In this document: piece after piece, positions 24,631 to 33,475 of the stretch
How positions within the stretch are numbered: the first letter of the stretch is position 1
Layout: each line of letters begins with the position of its first letter
Assembly: GCA_016200675.1 (NCBI GenBank)
Contig: JACQEH010000025.1
Coordinates: 1-44,022 of the forward strand
DNA: 44,022 nt
Source of the DNA: Chloroflexota bacterium
Lineage (GTDB): Bacteria > Chloroflexota > Limnocylindria > Limnocylindrales > CSP1-4
Reading direction: 5' to 3'
The notes under the pieces: generated by a model
Database searches by the model: none
Told to the model about the DNA's origin: nothing
What the model saw: the letters and a program-made list of their open reading frames with translations, nothing else
Made by a program: the position numbers and the translations under genes

Positions 24631-26793
24631 CTAGTTGTGGTCCCCGTGGCGGGTCCGCGGCTTCGGCGGCAGGCGGCGCTTCCCCTCGACGAGGAAGTGG
24701 CGGAACCAATCCCGGACCTGGACCAGGTTCTCCGACCGTCGGAACGGCGTCCCGGAGCGGGTCAGCTCGTGGGACTCACCGACCACGCGCATGAGGCGGA
24801 CCGGTCGCCGGTGGCGGCGCAGGACGGCGAAGAGTGCCTCGGCCTGCCCGAGCGTCGTGCGCAGGTCCTGCTCGGCGTGCTGGATGAGGAGCGGGGTCCG
24901 GATGGCCGCCGCGTAGGTGATCGGCGACTGCCGGCGGAAGAGATCCGGATCGTCCCAGGGAAACGCCCCGAACTCGTACAGCGGCCAGTCCGTGCCCGAG
25001 AGGTCCCCCGTCAGCATCAGCATCGTCAGGTCGTTGACCGAGCGGCAGGTGATGGCGGCCGCAAAGCGCTGGTCGTGGCCCACGATCCAGCTCGTGAGGT
25101 AGCCGCCGTACGAACCGCCGGTGACACCCAGGCGGGCCGGGTCGGCCAGGCCGTCGGCAACGAGGGCGTCGACACCGGCCAGGACGTCGCGGGTCGGCCC
25201 CTCGCCCCAATCGGCGATGTTGGCCTCGTTGAAGGTCCGCCCGTACCCCTCCGAGCCGCGGGGGTTGCAGTAGAAGACGGACATGCCGGCGCCGGCCAGG
25301 ACCTGGAACTCCCAGAACGGCGTCCAGCCATACAGGGTGTGGGGTCCACCGTGGATCTCGACGACGGTCGGTTGCGGGCTGGGGCCCGCGGCGATGAGCC
25401 AGCCCTGGATCTCGTGCCCGTCCACGGTCACGGACCGCTCCACCGCGGGCCGCAGCTCGATCTCGTCGAGGACGGCCTCGTTGAGGGCCGTCAGCGGCGA
25501 GAAGTGGAGGTCCCCTGCGGCCGATCGGCGCGCTCCCCCGGCAGCCAGCGTCGCGACGTAGAGGTCCGGCATCTGCGTGTCGGTCGATCGGATGGCGACG
25601 ATGTCGATGCCCCGCGGTCCGCGATCGCGGAGGTCGAAGGCCGAGAGGTAGTGATGGCCTGTCGTCAGGCGTCGAAGGCCGCCATCGGCCACGTCGAGGC
25701 GCCACAGCTCCATCGCCCCGCGATGAGGCGCCAGGAAGAGCACGCCGGCCCCGCCCTCGATCGGACGGAGGTGCGGCGCTTCGCCGGCCGTGACGTCGCT
25801 GTTCATCGTCGAGGCCGGCATGACGTCCTGGCCGTCGGTGAGGGTGCGCCCGCCCCGGGCTTCCGAACCGTCGGCAAAGAAGCGCCAGATGCCGGCCCCG
25901 TAGTAGGCGTGGGGAGCGGTCCCGCCGAGAGCCACGATGGACGCGTCGTCGAGCCAGGCCGGGCCGAAGAAGAGCCCGTCCGGGTGGTCGGCGACCGGTG
26001 TCGTCCGCCCGGACGCAACCTCGACGCAGAGGATGCGACTGGACGACTTCAGGTCGCGATCGCGCGTCCCGGACGTGGAGAAGGCGATGCGCCGCCCATC
26101 GGGCGACCAGGCGAGGTCGCCGACGCCGCCGGGGACATCGGTCAGACGCCGTGCGCCGCCGCTGGCGGCATCCACCAGCCACACCTGCGGGATCTGGTTG
26201 GCGATGATCCCGGGCCCGTTGAGCTCGTACCCGAGGCGATCGAAGTACCAATAGTCGCTGGGCAGCGGCGCGCCGGGCATTGGCTCCGGAAGCCGCCGCC
26301 GGAGGCGATCGTCGGTCGCCCGATCCGGCCCGCGGGAGGTCGAGAGGACGGCCAGCTGCGTCCCGTCGGGCGACCACTCGAGGGCCGTCACGCCGCGCGG
26401 CAGGTCCGACAGCCGGCGGGCCTCACCGGGCCGGTCGAGGGGCAGGAGATACACCTGGACCCGGTCCTCGCGGTCCTTGGCGGCCGTCGGCTCCTCCTCG
26501 ACGTGGAGGCGCCGATTGCTCAGGAAGGCAAGGGTCCGACCGTCAGGCGAGATTCGCGGCGAACTCTCGTGGCGACCGGCCGTGGTGAGGCGCCGAGGGG
26601 CCTCCCCCGGGATCGGGCGGCCGTCCTCGAGGCGCACCGACCAGAGCGCCGAGTGGTAGGCGTCGTGGGCGCCGGCGACCTCCTGGAGGACGAAGACGGC
26701 GAGGTCGCCGTCGGCGGCGAGGCGCGGATCCGTCGGGATGCGGAGGCGCGGCTGGTCCTCAGGGCGAGGCGGGCGACGGGCAGGTGCGATCAC
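24631..26793 (-). CDS. S9-family acylaminoacyl-peptidase-like serine peptidase
   Basis: A 720-aa peptidase: N-terminal beta-propeller with TolB-like repeats (SSPRISPDGRTLAFLSNR, ALEWSPDGTQLAVLS, DLAWSPDGRRIAFS) and a C-terminal hydrolase. Catalytic Ser561 is in GGSYGGY, with Asp in HAEQDLRTT and His in GESHELT; EIHGGPHTLYG is the oxyanion segment. The C-terminus ends in a basic stretch. GTG at 26793 is the best start, with a modest GGAG 11 nt upstream. It lies upstream of deoC on the same strand, separated by the dyad-repeat region. Confidence 0.93.
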   Translation of the reverse strand: MIAPARRPPRPEDQPRLRIPTDPRLAADGDLAVFVLQEVAGAHDAYHSALWSVRLEDGRPIPGEAPRRLTTAGRHESSPRISPDGRTLAFLSNRRLHVEEEPTAAKDREDRVQVYLLPLDRPGEARRLSDLPRGVTALEWSPDGTQLAVLSTSRGPDRATDDRLRRRLPEPMPGAPLPSDYWYFDRLGYELNGPGIIANQIPQVWLVDAASGGARRLTDVPGGVGDLAWSPDGRRIAFSTSGTRDRDLKSSSRILCVEVASGRTTPVADHPDGLFFGPAWLDDASIVALGGTAPHAYYGAGIWRFFADGSEARGGRTLTDGQDVMPASTMNSDVTAGEAPHLRPIEGGAGVLFLAPHRGAMELWRLDVADGGLRRLTTGHHYLSAFDLRDRGPRGIDIVAIRSTDTQMPDLYVATLAAGGARRSAAGDLHFSPLTALNEAVLDEIELRPAVERSVTVDGHEIQGWLIAAGPSPQPTVVEIHGGPHTLYGWTPFWEFQVLAGAGMSVFYCNPRGSEGYGRTFNEANIADWGEGPTRDVLAGVDALVADGLADPARLGVTGGSYGGYLTSWIVGHDQRFAAAITCRSVNDLTMLMLTGDLSGTDWPLYEFGAFPWDDPDLFRRQSPITYAAAIRTPLLIQHAEQDLRTTLGQAEALFAVLRRHRRPVRLMRVVGESHELTRSGTPFRRSENLVQVRDWFRHFLVEGKRRLPPKPRTRHGDHN

Positions 26794-26869
26794 GGGGTGT
26801 CGGCTCCGGCATGGGGTGCCCGCGCGCGCGGGCGACGCCGCCGAGTCTAGCGACTACCATCGCCGGGCG

Positions 26870-27637
26870 ATGACCGACCAGCTCTCGCTGCGGCTCGACG
26901 CGGCCCTGCCGAACCCGCCGTCGAACCTGCGCCCGATGCTGGCCCGATCGGCCGCCGAGCCCTTCGATTCGCCCGACCACCTCTTCGAGCCGTCGTGGGG
27001 CGGCCGCCGGACCTTCGTCATCATCGGACCGGCTGCGCGCCCGGGAGCAGGCGACGTCACGTTCGTCGACGCCTCGGGCGACAGCCTCGCCACGGTGCCG
27101 CCGGAGCTGGAGGGACTCGCCGTTCGCCTTGCCGCCCGGTCGGCCATCCTCGACGGCGAGCTGGTCGTGGTCGACGCCGCAGGCAGGGCGGATGCCGCCG
27201 AGCTCGAGCGCCGGCTCTCGGGCGAACCCGGACGGCCTGTGGCCTTCCTGGCCTTCGACCTCCTCCATCTCGACGGCCGCTCGCTCCTCGGCCTCCCGCT
27301 CGAGAAGCGGCGGGACGCGATGCGCCGCGTCCTCCATCCCGCCGACGAGGTCCTCGTCGTGCCGGCGATCCCCGGCGAGGGCCGGGCACTCTTCGATGCG
27401 GTCGCGGCGCAGGGCCTGCCGGGCATCCTGGGGAGGGATCGCCGGAGCCCCTACCTGCCGGGCGTCCGGAGCCGTCTGTGGCGATTCATCGCCGTCCGGA
27501 CGGCGTCACCCGAGATCGGCGAAACCACCACTCCGTCGCCCGACGGCGGCGTCGGGGCGACCCCGGGCCCGGCGCCCGTCCTGGCCCTCATCCGGCGCCT
27601 CCCGCTCGGCTTCGATCCGACGGGCGACCTCGACTGA
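26870..27637 (+). CDS. ATP-dependent DNA-ligase-like protein without catalytic lysines
   Basis: A 255-aa protein following the nucleotidyltransferase domain of LigD-type ligases: LFEPSWGG at motif I, ILDGELVVVD at motif III, FLAFDLLHLDGRSLLGLPLEKRR at motif IIIa and SPYLPG near motif IV. The adenylated Lys of motif I (family FEPKWDG) is Ser42 with Gly44 for Asp; motif IV EGVVAK-like reads PGILGR; motif V WLKIK-like reads WRFIA. Glu97 of motif III is kept. There is no OB-fold, polymerase or phosphoesterase domain and no ku nearby. It should be unable to ligate and may bind DNA ends or nucleotides. ATG 26870 follows TACCAT by 9 nt. Confidence 0.75.
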   Translation: MTDQLSLRLDAALPNPPSNLRPMLARSAAEPFDSPDHLFEPSWGGRRTFVIIGPAARPGAGDVTFVDASGDSLATVPPELEGLAVRLAARSAILDGELVVVDAAGRADAAELERRLSGEPGRPVAFLAFDLLHLDGRSLLGLPLEKRRDAMRRVLHPADEVLVVPAIPGEGRALFDAVAAQGLPGILGRDRRSPYLPGVRSRLWRFIAVRTASPEIGETTTPSPDGGVGATPGPAPVLALIRRLPLGFDPTGDLD

Positions 27638-27644
27638 CGCCCGC

Positions 27645-28964
27645 CTAGCCGTCCGGCGAGAGGACCGCGCGGAGGATCCGCCGCGGCCCGGGCCGCTGAC
27701 CGTACAGGAGGACCCCCGCCGCGTAGACCCGGATAGCGAGGCCCGCGACGAGCCCGATAGCGGCCACCAGCAGCCCATAGGCGAGGATCAGCTCCCAGGG
27801 CTGGACCCGTCCCACCGTCAGCCGCGTGAACATCACGAAGGGGCTCCAGAAGGGCACGAACGACGAGATCCGCATGAACGTGGAGAGGCCGCCCGAGAGG
27901 GCGAGGACGGCCTGGAGGTAGCCGGCGATCCCGAGCAGGCTCATCGGCAGGGCGATGACCTGGAGGTCCTCGACCCGGCTGACGAGCGACCCGGCCGCGG
28001 CGTAGATGAGGGCATAGAGGGTGAAGCCCAGGACGAAGAAGAGGCCGTAGGCGACGAACAGCTCGGGGGTGATGCCCTCGAGGGGCGGCGTCAGCCCCGA
28101 CTTCAGGCCGAGGGCTTCGCCAATGGGCCGCTGCAGCGCCAGGGCCAGGAGGGCCGGCACCAGGATCGTGGCGTACTGGAGGAGCCCCGCCAGCCCGATC
28201 CCGAGGACCTTGCCGAGGACGAGCTGGCGCGGCGAGGCGGCGCTGATGAGGAGCTCCATGACCCGCGTTTCCTTCTCCGCCGCCACGCCCGCGGCCACCC
28301 ACATGCCGTAGATGACCATCGTCAGGAAGAGCACGACGACGAGGACGGTGCCGAGGAGCTGGCGACTGGCGATCTGGGCTGCGCCCAGCGGCGCCCCGCC
28401 GACGTTCGGCCCGGCCCCCGCCACCACGTCCAGGTTGGGCGGGATGAACGGCGCCCCGCCCGACGGCTTGACGAGATCGGTCCACTCCAGGAAGGCCACG
28501 GCGAAGGTCCCGATGGCCACGAACTGCGTCCGGTCCGCTCCCAGGCCCTGGCCCGTGAGGAAGGTGAAGTCGAGGCGGCCCGAGGTGTCACGCGTGGCGA
28601 TGAGCGCCCCGTCGACGCGGCCGTCGCCGACCTCGGCGTTGACGAGGTCGCGGTTCATCTCGGTCCGAAAGACCCACGAGCTGGCCGACCCGCCACCGGA
28701 CGTGGCAAGGACGCCGCGCATGATCGACGACGTCCGCGCGGCAAGCTCGACGTCGTCGGCGACGATCGCGATCGTCGTCGTGGTGTCGCGGTCGACGAGG
28801 CGGATGATGATCGGCAGGAAGGCCACCAACATCGCCAGGAGCGCCAGGAGCACCGTGGAGCCCGCGTAGGGCCGGCTCTTCACCCGCTCGAGGAACTCCC
28901 GCCTGGCGACGATCCGGGTGTTCGGGAAGGTCGGGTCGAGGCGCGTCTCGACGGGGGCGGTCAT
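27645..28964 (-). CDS. ABC-2 exporter permease, NatB-like
   Basis: A 439-aa membrane protein: one N-terminal helix after RIVARREFLERVKSRPY, a large extracytoplasmic domain (about residues 65-205), then five or six helices in the C-terminal half. The segment EKETRVMELLISAASPRQLVLGK is the conserved amphipathic region of the NatB/ABC-2 class. The ATG at 28964 overlaps the ATPase stop (ATGA). NatAB of Bacillus exports sodium, but other members move drugs or peptides, so cargo is open. It converges with the ligase-like gene, stops 7 bp apart. Confidence 0.88.
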   Translation of the reverse strand: MTAPVETRLDPTFPNTRIVARREFLERVKSRPYAGSTVLLALLAMLVAFLPIIIRLVDRDTTTTIAIVADDVELAARTSSIMRGVLATSGGGSASSWVFRTEMNRDLVNAEVGDGRVDGALIATRDTSGRLDFTFLTGQGLGADRTQFVAIGTFAVAFLEWTDLVKPSGGAPFIPPNLDVVAGAGPNVGGAPLGAAQIASRQLLGTVLVVVLFLTMVIYGMWVAAGVAAEKETRVMELLISAASPRQLVLGKVLGIGLAGLLQYATILVPALLALALQRPIGEALGLKSGLTPPLEGITPELFVAYGLFFVLGFTLYALIYAAAGSLVSRVEDLQVIALPMSLLGIAGYLQAVLALSGGLSTFMRISSFVPFWSPFVMFTRLTVGRVQPWELILAYGLLVAAIGLVAGLAIRVYAAGVLLYGQRPGPRRILRAVLSPDG

Positions 28965-29932
28965 GCGGCCGGCTCGTCGGCGATGGCGGGGCGGTCGGCC
29001 GCCACCGGGGCCAGCGTGTCGTCCTCGTCCGCGGGGTGGCCGACGAGCTCGATGAAGACCTGCTCCAGGGTCGGGTCGGCGACCTCGAAGTGGCGGACGC
29101 GGACGCCGTGCGCCACCGCCGCGGCGAGGATCGCCTCGGGCTCCGTGCCCGGCTCCAGGTCCAGCTCCACCCGGTCGATGCCGGGGCGCAGGATCCGGAC
29201 CCCCGGAAGGCTCGCGACCCAGTCGAGCTGGTGGCTGCCCTCGACCGCGAGGATCACGCTCTGGCGCCCCGTCGAGCGCTTGACCTCGAGGATCGGCCCG
29301 CTGACCACGGCCCGGCCCTTGTCGAGGATCGCGATCGACTCGCACATGGCCTCAACCGTCTCCATCTGGTGGGTCGAGAGGACGATGGTCTTGCCCCGGT
29401 CACGAAGCTCCAGGATCGCCTGCCGGAGGAGGACGACGTTGACCGGGTCGAGGCCGGTGAAGGGCTCGTCGAGGAGGAGGATGTCCGGGTCGTGGAGGAC
29501 CGCGGCCAGGAACTGGACCTTCTGCTGGTTGCCCTTGGACAGCTCGCCCGCGCGGCGGCTCGCGAAGTCGGGGACGTGCAGCCGGGTGAGCCAGGCCCGC
29601 GCTTCACGGGTCGCGCCGTCGAGCGACAGCCCCTGGAGGCGGGCAAAGAAGACGAGCTGGTCCAGGACGGTCATCTTCGGATAGAGGCCGCGCTCCTCGG
29701 GCAGGTAGCCCCACGTGGCGCGCCGCAGGTGGCGGTGGTCGGTGCCACGCCAGGTGATCGTCCCCGCGTCTGCCCGGAGCACGCCGAGGGCGATCCGCAT
29801 CGTCGTCGTCTTGCCGGCGCCGTTGGCCCCGAGGAAGCCGAAGACGTGCCCGGCCGGGATCTCCAGGGACAGCGCGTCGAGGGCCTGGATATGGCCGAAG
29901 CGCTTGCTGAGGCCGGTGATCACGAGGTGCAT
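28961..29932 (-). CDS. ABC exporter ATPase, NatA-like
   Basis: A 323-aa ATPase with Walker A GANGAGKTTT, signature LSKGNQQKV, Walker B ILLLDEPFTGLD and switch His in LSTHQ. The C-terminal 90 residues form the regulatory domain of this class (DPTLEQVFIELVG) followed by a polar tail. No Shine-Dalgarno precedes ATG 29932; TATCCT (29945-29940) lies 7 nt upstream, again leaderless in style. It is the first gene of a two-gene operon with the NatB-like permease. Confidence 0.93.
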   Translation of the reverse strand: MHLVITGLSKRFGHIQALDALSLEIPAGHVFGFLGANGAGKTTTMRIALGVLRADAGTITWRGTDHRHLRRATWGYLPEERGLYPKMTVLDQLVFFARLQGLSLDGATREARAWLTRLHVPDFASRRAGELSKGNQQKVQFLAAVLHDPDILLLDEPFTGLDPVNVVLLRQAILELRDRGKTIVLSTHQMETVEAMCESIAILDKGRAVVSGPILEVKRSTGRQSVILAVEGSHQLDWVASLPGVRILRPGIDRVELDLEPGTEPEAILAAAVAHGVRVRHFEVADPTLEQVFIELVGHPADEDDTLAPVAADRPAIADEPAA

Positions 29933-29945
29933 GGGGCCGAGGATA

Positions 29946-29960
29946 GCCCGGATTCCGGGC
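29946..29960 (-). terminator. Hairpin between P-type ATPase and NatA-like genes
   Basis: Perfect 6-bp arms GCCCGG / CCGGGC with a 3-nt loop, directly upstream of the -10-like TATCCT of the exporter operon and 25 bp after the P-type ATPase stop on the same strand. It may end P-type ATPase transcription, act as an operator, or both. Confidence 0.4.
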
Positions 29961-29984
29961 GCAGCCCGTGGGCCGATGGTCCGG

Positions 29985-32549
29985 TCAGGCCACCCAGACC
30001 GTCCGGAGGCGGGTGCGGACGAGCTCCGCGACGAATGCCGGAAAGAGCGCGATCGCGGCCACGAGGAGCCACTCCTCGGCGTCCAGTGGTGAGGCCCGGA
30101 AGGCCTGGGCGAGGACGGGCACGGCCGGGATCAGGACCTGGATGAGGACGACCGTCAGCCCGCCGAGGATCAGGAATCCGTTCCGGCCCACGCGAAAGAC
30201 GGGGATTCGCAGGCTCCGATTGGCGTACGCCCGGACCACCTGAGCGCAGACGAGAGCCGAATAGGCGAACCAGCGGACGTGCTCCGGATCGCCGGGGTGG
30301 GTCTTCATCAGGACGAGGGCCGCGATCGCCGTGAACGACCCGGCGAGGGCGATGCGGCCGAGGATCGCCGAGGTCAGGAGGGGCATGCCCGCCACGCGCG
30401 GCGGACGCTCCATGATGTCGGGCTCCTCCGGCTCCCGCTCGAAGGCGACCGAGGTCGACGAGTCGATGAAGAGCTCCATCCACAGGATCTGAATGGGGAG
30501 AAGCGGCTGGCCGAAGCCGGCGACCGTGGCGATGAGGATGAAGCCCAGGAACGCCACGTGGGTGCTGACGAGGAAGACGAGGCCCTTCTGGATGTTGTCG
30601 ACGATCCGCCGGCCCTCGCGGAGGCCGTACATGAGGGTCACGAACGAGTCGTCGCCGAGGACGAGGTCGGCCGCCTCCTTGGCCACGGCCGTGCCGCTGC
30701 CCATGGCGACGGCGACGTCGGCGTTGTGGAGCGCCGGCGCGTCGTTGACGCCGTCGCCGGTCACGGCCACCAGGCGGCCGGCGGCCCGGGCGACACGGAC
30801 GATGCGCTCCTTCTGCTCCGGCGTCGAACGGGCCACGATATGGATGGACGGCAGCTCGGCGGCAAGCCTCGCGTCGTCCCAGGTGGCGAGCTCGGCGCCG
30901 GTCACGATCCGCTCCCTGCCCAGGCCGGCCGCGTGGGCGATGGCGGCGGCGGTCGCGGGATGGTCGCCGGTCACGACGATGGTCTGGATGCCCGCCCCCT
31001 GGGCCTCGCGAAGCGCCGCCCCGATGCCCTTCCGGATGGGATCGGCGAACCCGACGAGGGCGACGACCTGCCAGGCCTCGCCGTCCCCGGCACGAGCGAC
31101 GCCGATGAGGCGCTCCCCCGCGTGCGCCCCGGCCTCCACCTGCCCATGCCAGGCCACGAGCTCCGTATCGCCGGCGACCCGGTCCATGGCCAGGATCGCC
31201 TCCGGGGCACCGGTCGCCAGGCGTTCGACGCCACCGTCCCGCCTGGTCACCGTCGTGGACACCGGACGGGATCCTGACGGCGGCTCGGAACTGACCAGCT
31301 CGGCCGGGTCCAGGTCGTGGCCCAGGCCCTCGGCCTCGATGGCGCGCTCCAGGGCGCGCGTGAACGAGCCGGGCGTCGTGCCGTCGATCCGGGCCCAGGC
31401 ATCCGCCTCGGCCCGAAGCGCGGTCACCAGCACCGCGCGCCGGGCCTCGCGATCGACGACAACGCCGTCGTGGCGCCGGATCGAGGAGATCTCGAGCTGG
31501 TTGAGGGTCAGGGTCCCGGTCTTGTCCGTGACGATGAGGTCGATCGCGCCGAGGACCTCCTCGGCGTTGAGGCGGCGGACGAGGACCCCCCGCTTGAGGA
31601 GCCGGAACGAGCCGAGGCCCAGGATGACCGCCAGCAGGACCGGCGGCTCCTCCGGGATCGCGGCGATGGCGGCGGAGATCCCGGCCAGGACGTTCTGCCC
31701 CAGGGACTGGCCGCGCAGGAAGCCGAGGCCGGAGACGATGGCGATGAGCGTGATCGCGACGATGAGCAGGATCCGGACCAGCCGATCCAGCTCGTGCTGG
31801 AGCGGCGAGCGGCGGACCGCCTTGCTGGTCAGCTTGCCCGCGATCCGGCCGACTTCGGTTCGCCCGCCGACGGCCACCACCAGCCCCTCGCCACGGCCCC
31901 CGACCACGCTCGTGCCCGCGTAGGCGATGGCCCGCCGGTCGGCGAGGACCGCGTCCGTGGGATCCGGCTCGAGGTTCACGTTCTCCGGGACGGACTCTCC
32001 GGTCAGGACGCTGCGGTCGATAAGGAGGCGGTCGGAGCGGCTGACCCGGAGGTCGGCCGGGACCACGTCGCCGGTTCGCAGCAGGACGACGTCGCCGGGG
32101 ACCAGGGTCGCCGCGGGAATGTCGAAGGGCGCGCCGTCCCGGCGGACCCGGGCCATCGGCGCCGACGCCTCACGGAGAGCCTCGAGGGCGCGCTCGCCCC
32201 GGTATTCGGTGACGACATCGGCACCGACGATCGGCAGCAGCCCGACCAGGATCAGGATGCCGTCACGGACCTCCTGGAGGAGGATCGCCCCGATGCCGGC
32301 GGCCGCCAGGAGGAGCACGAACGGCTCGGTCGCCGCCTCGACGACCATTCCGAGGACGGACGGGGCCTGGTGCGCCTCGAGCTCGTTGGGGCCGGCGAGG
32401 GCTGCCCGGGCGTCGATCTCGTCGGACGCGAGGCCGCTCCCGGGGTCGACGCGGAGCTCCCCCGCGACGGCATCGATGGTCCGGCTGTGCGCCGTCTCGT
32501 GGACCGCTGTCGCGGTCGCCTCGGGAGTCACCGGTCCATGATGGGCCAT
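29985..32549 (-). CDS. Cation-translocating P-type ATPase
   Basis: Membrane ion pump, about 854 aa from the ATG at 32549 (an in-frame GTG a few codons downstream is an alternative). It has the cation ATPase N-terminal domain, actuator loop with TGES (SVLTGESVPE), the phosphorylated Asp in DKTGTLT, TGDHPAT, and the hinge GDGVNDAPAL. M4 reads IPEEPP instead of the PEGLP of calcium pumps, the KGAPE of the nucleotide domain reads TGAPE, and M6 is followed by FEREPEEPD. These resemble the poorly characterised PEEFP-type bacterial P-type ATPases, so the ion cannot be assigned. It is divergent from the DUF971 gene. Confidence 0.9.
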   Translation of the reverse strand: MAHHGPVTPEATATAVHETAHSRTIDAVAGELRVDPGSGLASDEIDARAALAGPNELEAHQAPSVLGMVVEAATEPFVLLLAAAGIGAILLQEVRDGILILVGLLPIVGADVVTEYRGERALEALREASAPMARVRRDGAPFDIPAATLVPGDVVLLRTGDVVPADLRVSRSDRLLIDRSVLTGESVPENVNLEPDPTDAVLADRRAIAYAGTSVVGGRGEGLVVAVGGRTEVGRIAGKLTSKAVRRSPLQHELDRLVRILLIVAITLIAIVSGLGFLRGQSLGQNVLAGISAAIAAIPEEPPVLLAVILGLGSFRLLKRGVLVRRLNAEEVLGAIDLIVTDKTGTLTLNQLEISSIRRHDGVVVDREARRAVLVTALRAEADAWARIDGTTPGSFTRALERAIEAEGLGHDLDPAELVSSEPPSGSRPVSTTVTRRDGGVERLATGAPEAILAMDRVAGDTELVAWHGQVEAGAHAGERLIGVARAGDGEAWQVVALVGFADPIRKGIGAALREAQGAGIQTIVVTGDHPATAAAIAHAAGLGRERIVTGAELATWDDARLAAELPSIHIVARSTPEQKERIVRVARAAGRLVAVTGDGVNDAPALHNADVAVAMGSGTAVAKEAADLVLGDDSFVTLMYGLREGRRIVDNIQKGLVFLVSTHVAFLGFILIATVAGFGQPLLPIQILWMELFIDSSTSVAFEREPEEPDIMERPPRVAGMPLLTSAILGRIALAGSFTAIAALVLMKTHPGDPEHVRWFAYSALVCAQVVRAYANRSLRIPVFRVGRNGFLILGGLTVVLIQVLIPAVPVLAQAFRASPLDAEEWLLVAAIALFPAFVAELVRTRLRTVWVA

Positions 32550-32743
32550 CAGGGGCGCCCGTGGTTTCGGGCCGGAAGCCGCGCTCCGGCGGGCCATCGG
32601 CCCGCGGCATGGAGCGCGACCGGTCGCCGCGGCAGTCATGGGGTCAACGGGGTCCGGACCGCCGGGTTCGCCCGCCCGACCGGACGGCATCCAGTCGCCG
32701 CCGCCCGTGGGCGGGCGGCGCCGACCCGGTGCACAATCGACGT
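32550..32743. promoter_or_regulatory. Divergent region with 9-bp perfect hairpin and DUF971 promoter
   Basis: CGCCGCCCG (32699-32707) / CGGGCGGCG (32712-32720) form a perfect stem with a 4-nt loop. CACAAT (32732-32737) is a -10 candidate 6 nt before the GTG at 32744. The hairpin falls at the -35 position, as expected for an operator, but may be a GC-rich coincidence. No clear promoter for the P-type ATPase was seen. Confidence 0.4.
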
Positions 32744-33130
32744 GTGAGAACCCTGCCCGCCGGCGACATGACGACGCCGGTCAGCATCCATGCCGACCGG
32801 ACCGCCGGGCGCCTCGAGATCGAATGGGCGGATGGCCATCGAACTGCCTTCGACGCCGTGGCCCTTCGTTGGCTGTGCCCGTGCGCGTACTGCCGCGGCG
32901 AGGCCGGCCTGCCCGGCTGGCTCGACACGGCGCCGACGCTGACCGCGGAGCAGACCCGCCTGGTCGACGTCCACCTCATCGGGTCGTACGCGATCGCCCC
33001 GTCCTGGGCGGACGGCCATCACACCGGCTACTACCCGTATGCGCTGCTCCGCGACCGCTGCCCGTGCCCGGCTTGTGCCGCCGGCCGCGAACCGTTCCCG
33101 ACACGAGCGTCCGAGGAGGCTCCCGCATGA
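32744..33130 (+). CDS. DUF971-domain protein
   Basis: A 128-aa protein with the DUF971 fold (the N-terminal domain also found in gamma-butyrobetaine hydroxylases): IEWADGHRTAFDAVALRWLCPCAYC, then IGSYAIAPSWADGHHTGYYPYALL and CPCPAC. The two Cys-Pro-Cys-x-x-Cys clusters suggest metal or Fe-S binding. Standalone members often lie near Fe-S or Mrp/ApbC genes, but none is here. GTG 32744 fits a leaderless start; ATG 32768 is an alternative. Its stop overlaps the next gene (ATGA). Confidence 0.85.
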   Translation: MRTLPAGDMTTPVSIHADRTAGRLEIEWADGHRTAFDAVALRWLCPCAYCRGEAGLPGWLDTAPTLTAEQTRLVDVHLIGSYAIAPSWADGHHTGYYPYALLRDRCPCPACAAGREPFPTRASEEAPA

Positions 33131-33471
33131 TCGTCGCCACCGCGCCCTACATCGCCGGCCATCGCGTCGTCGAGACCAAGGGCCAGACCTTCGGACTCGT
33201 GGTCCGCAGCCGCGGCTTCTCCGGCAACATCATCGCCGGCCTCCGCTCGCTCGGCGGCGGCGAGATCCACGAGTACACCGAGCTCCTCGAGGACACCCGC
33301 CGCCAGGCACTCGACCGGCTCGTCCGCAATGCCACCCTGATGGGCGCGAACGCCGTCATCTCGATGCGCTTCGACAGCTCCGAGCTGGCGGGCACGATGT
33401 CCGAGATCGTGGCCTACGGCACGGCCGTCGTCGTCGAGGCCGACGCCGCGGCGCCGCAGCCCGTCGAGTAA
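33127..33471 (+). CDS. YbjQ/UPF0145 family protein
   Basis: A 114-aa protein of the YbjQ (putative heavy-metal-binding) family, recognisable by the opening GHRVVETKGQTFGLVVRS, LGGGEIHEYTELLEDTRRQAL, GANAVISMRFDSS and EIVAYGTAVVVE. Members form ring-shaped pentamers; the function is not established. The ATG at 33127 is coupled to the DUF971 stop, so the two are one operon. Confidence 0.9.
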   Translation: MIVATAPYIAGHRVVETKGQTFGLVVRSRGFSGNIIAGLRSLGGGEIHEYTELLEDTRRQALDRLVRNATLMGANAVISMRFDSSELAGTMSEIVAYGTAVVVEADAAAPQPVE

Positions 33472-33475
33472 CGTC

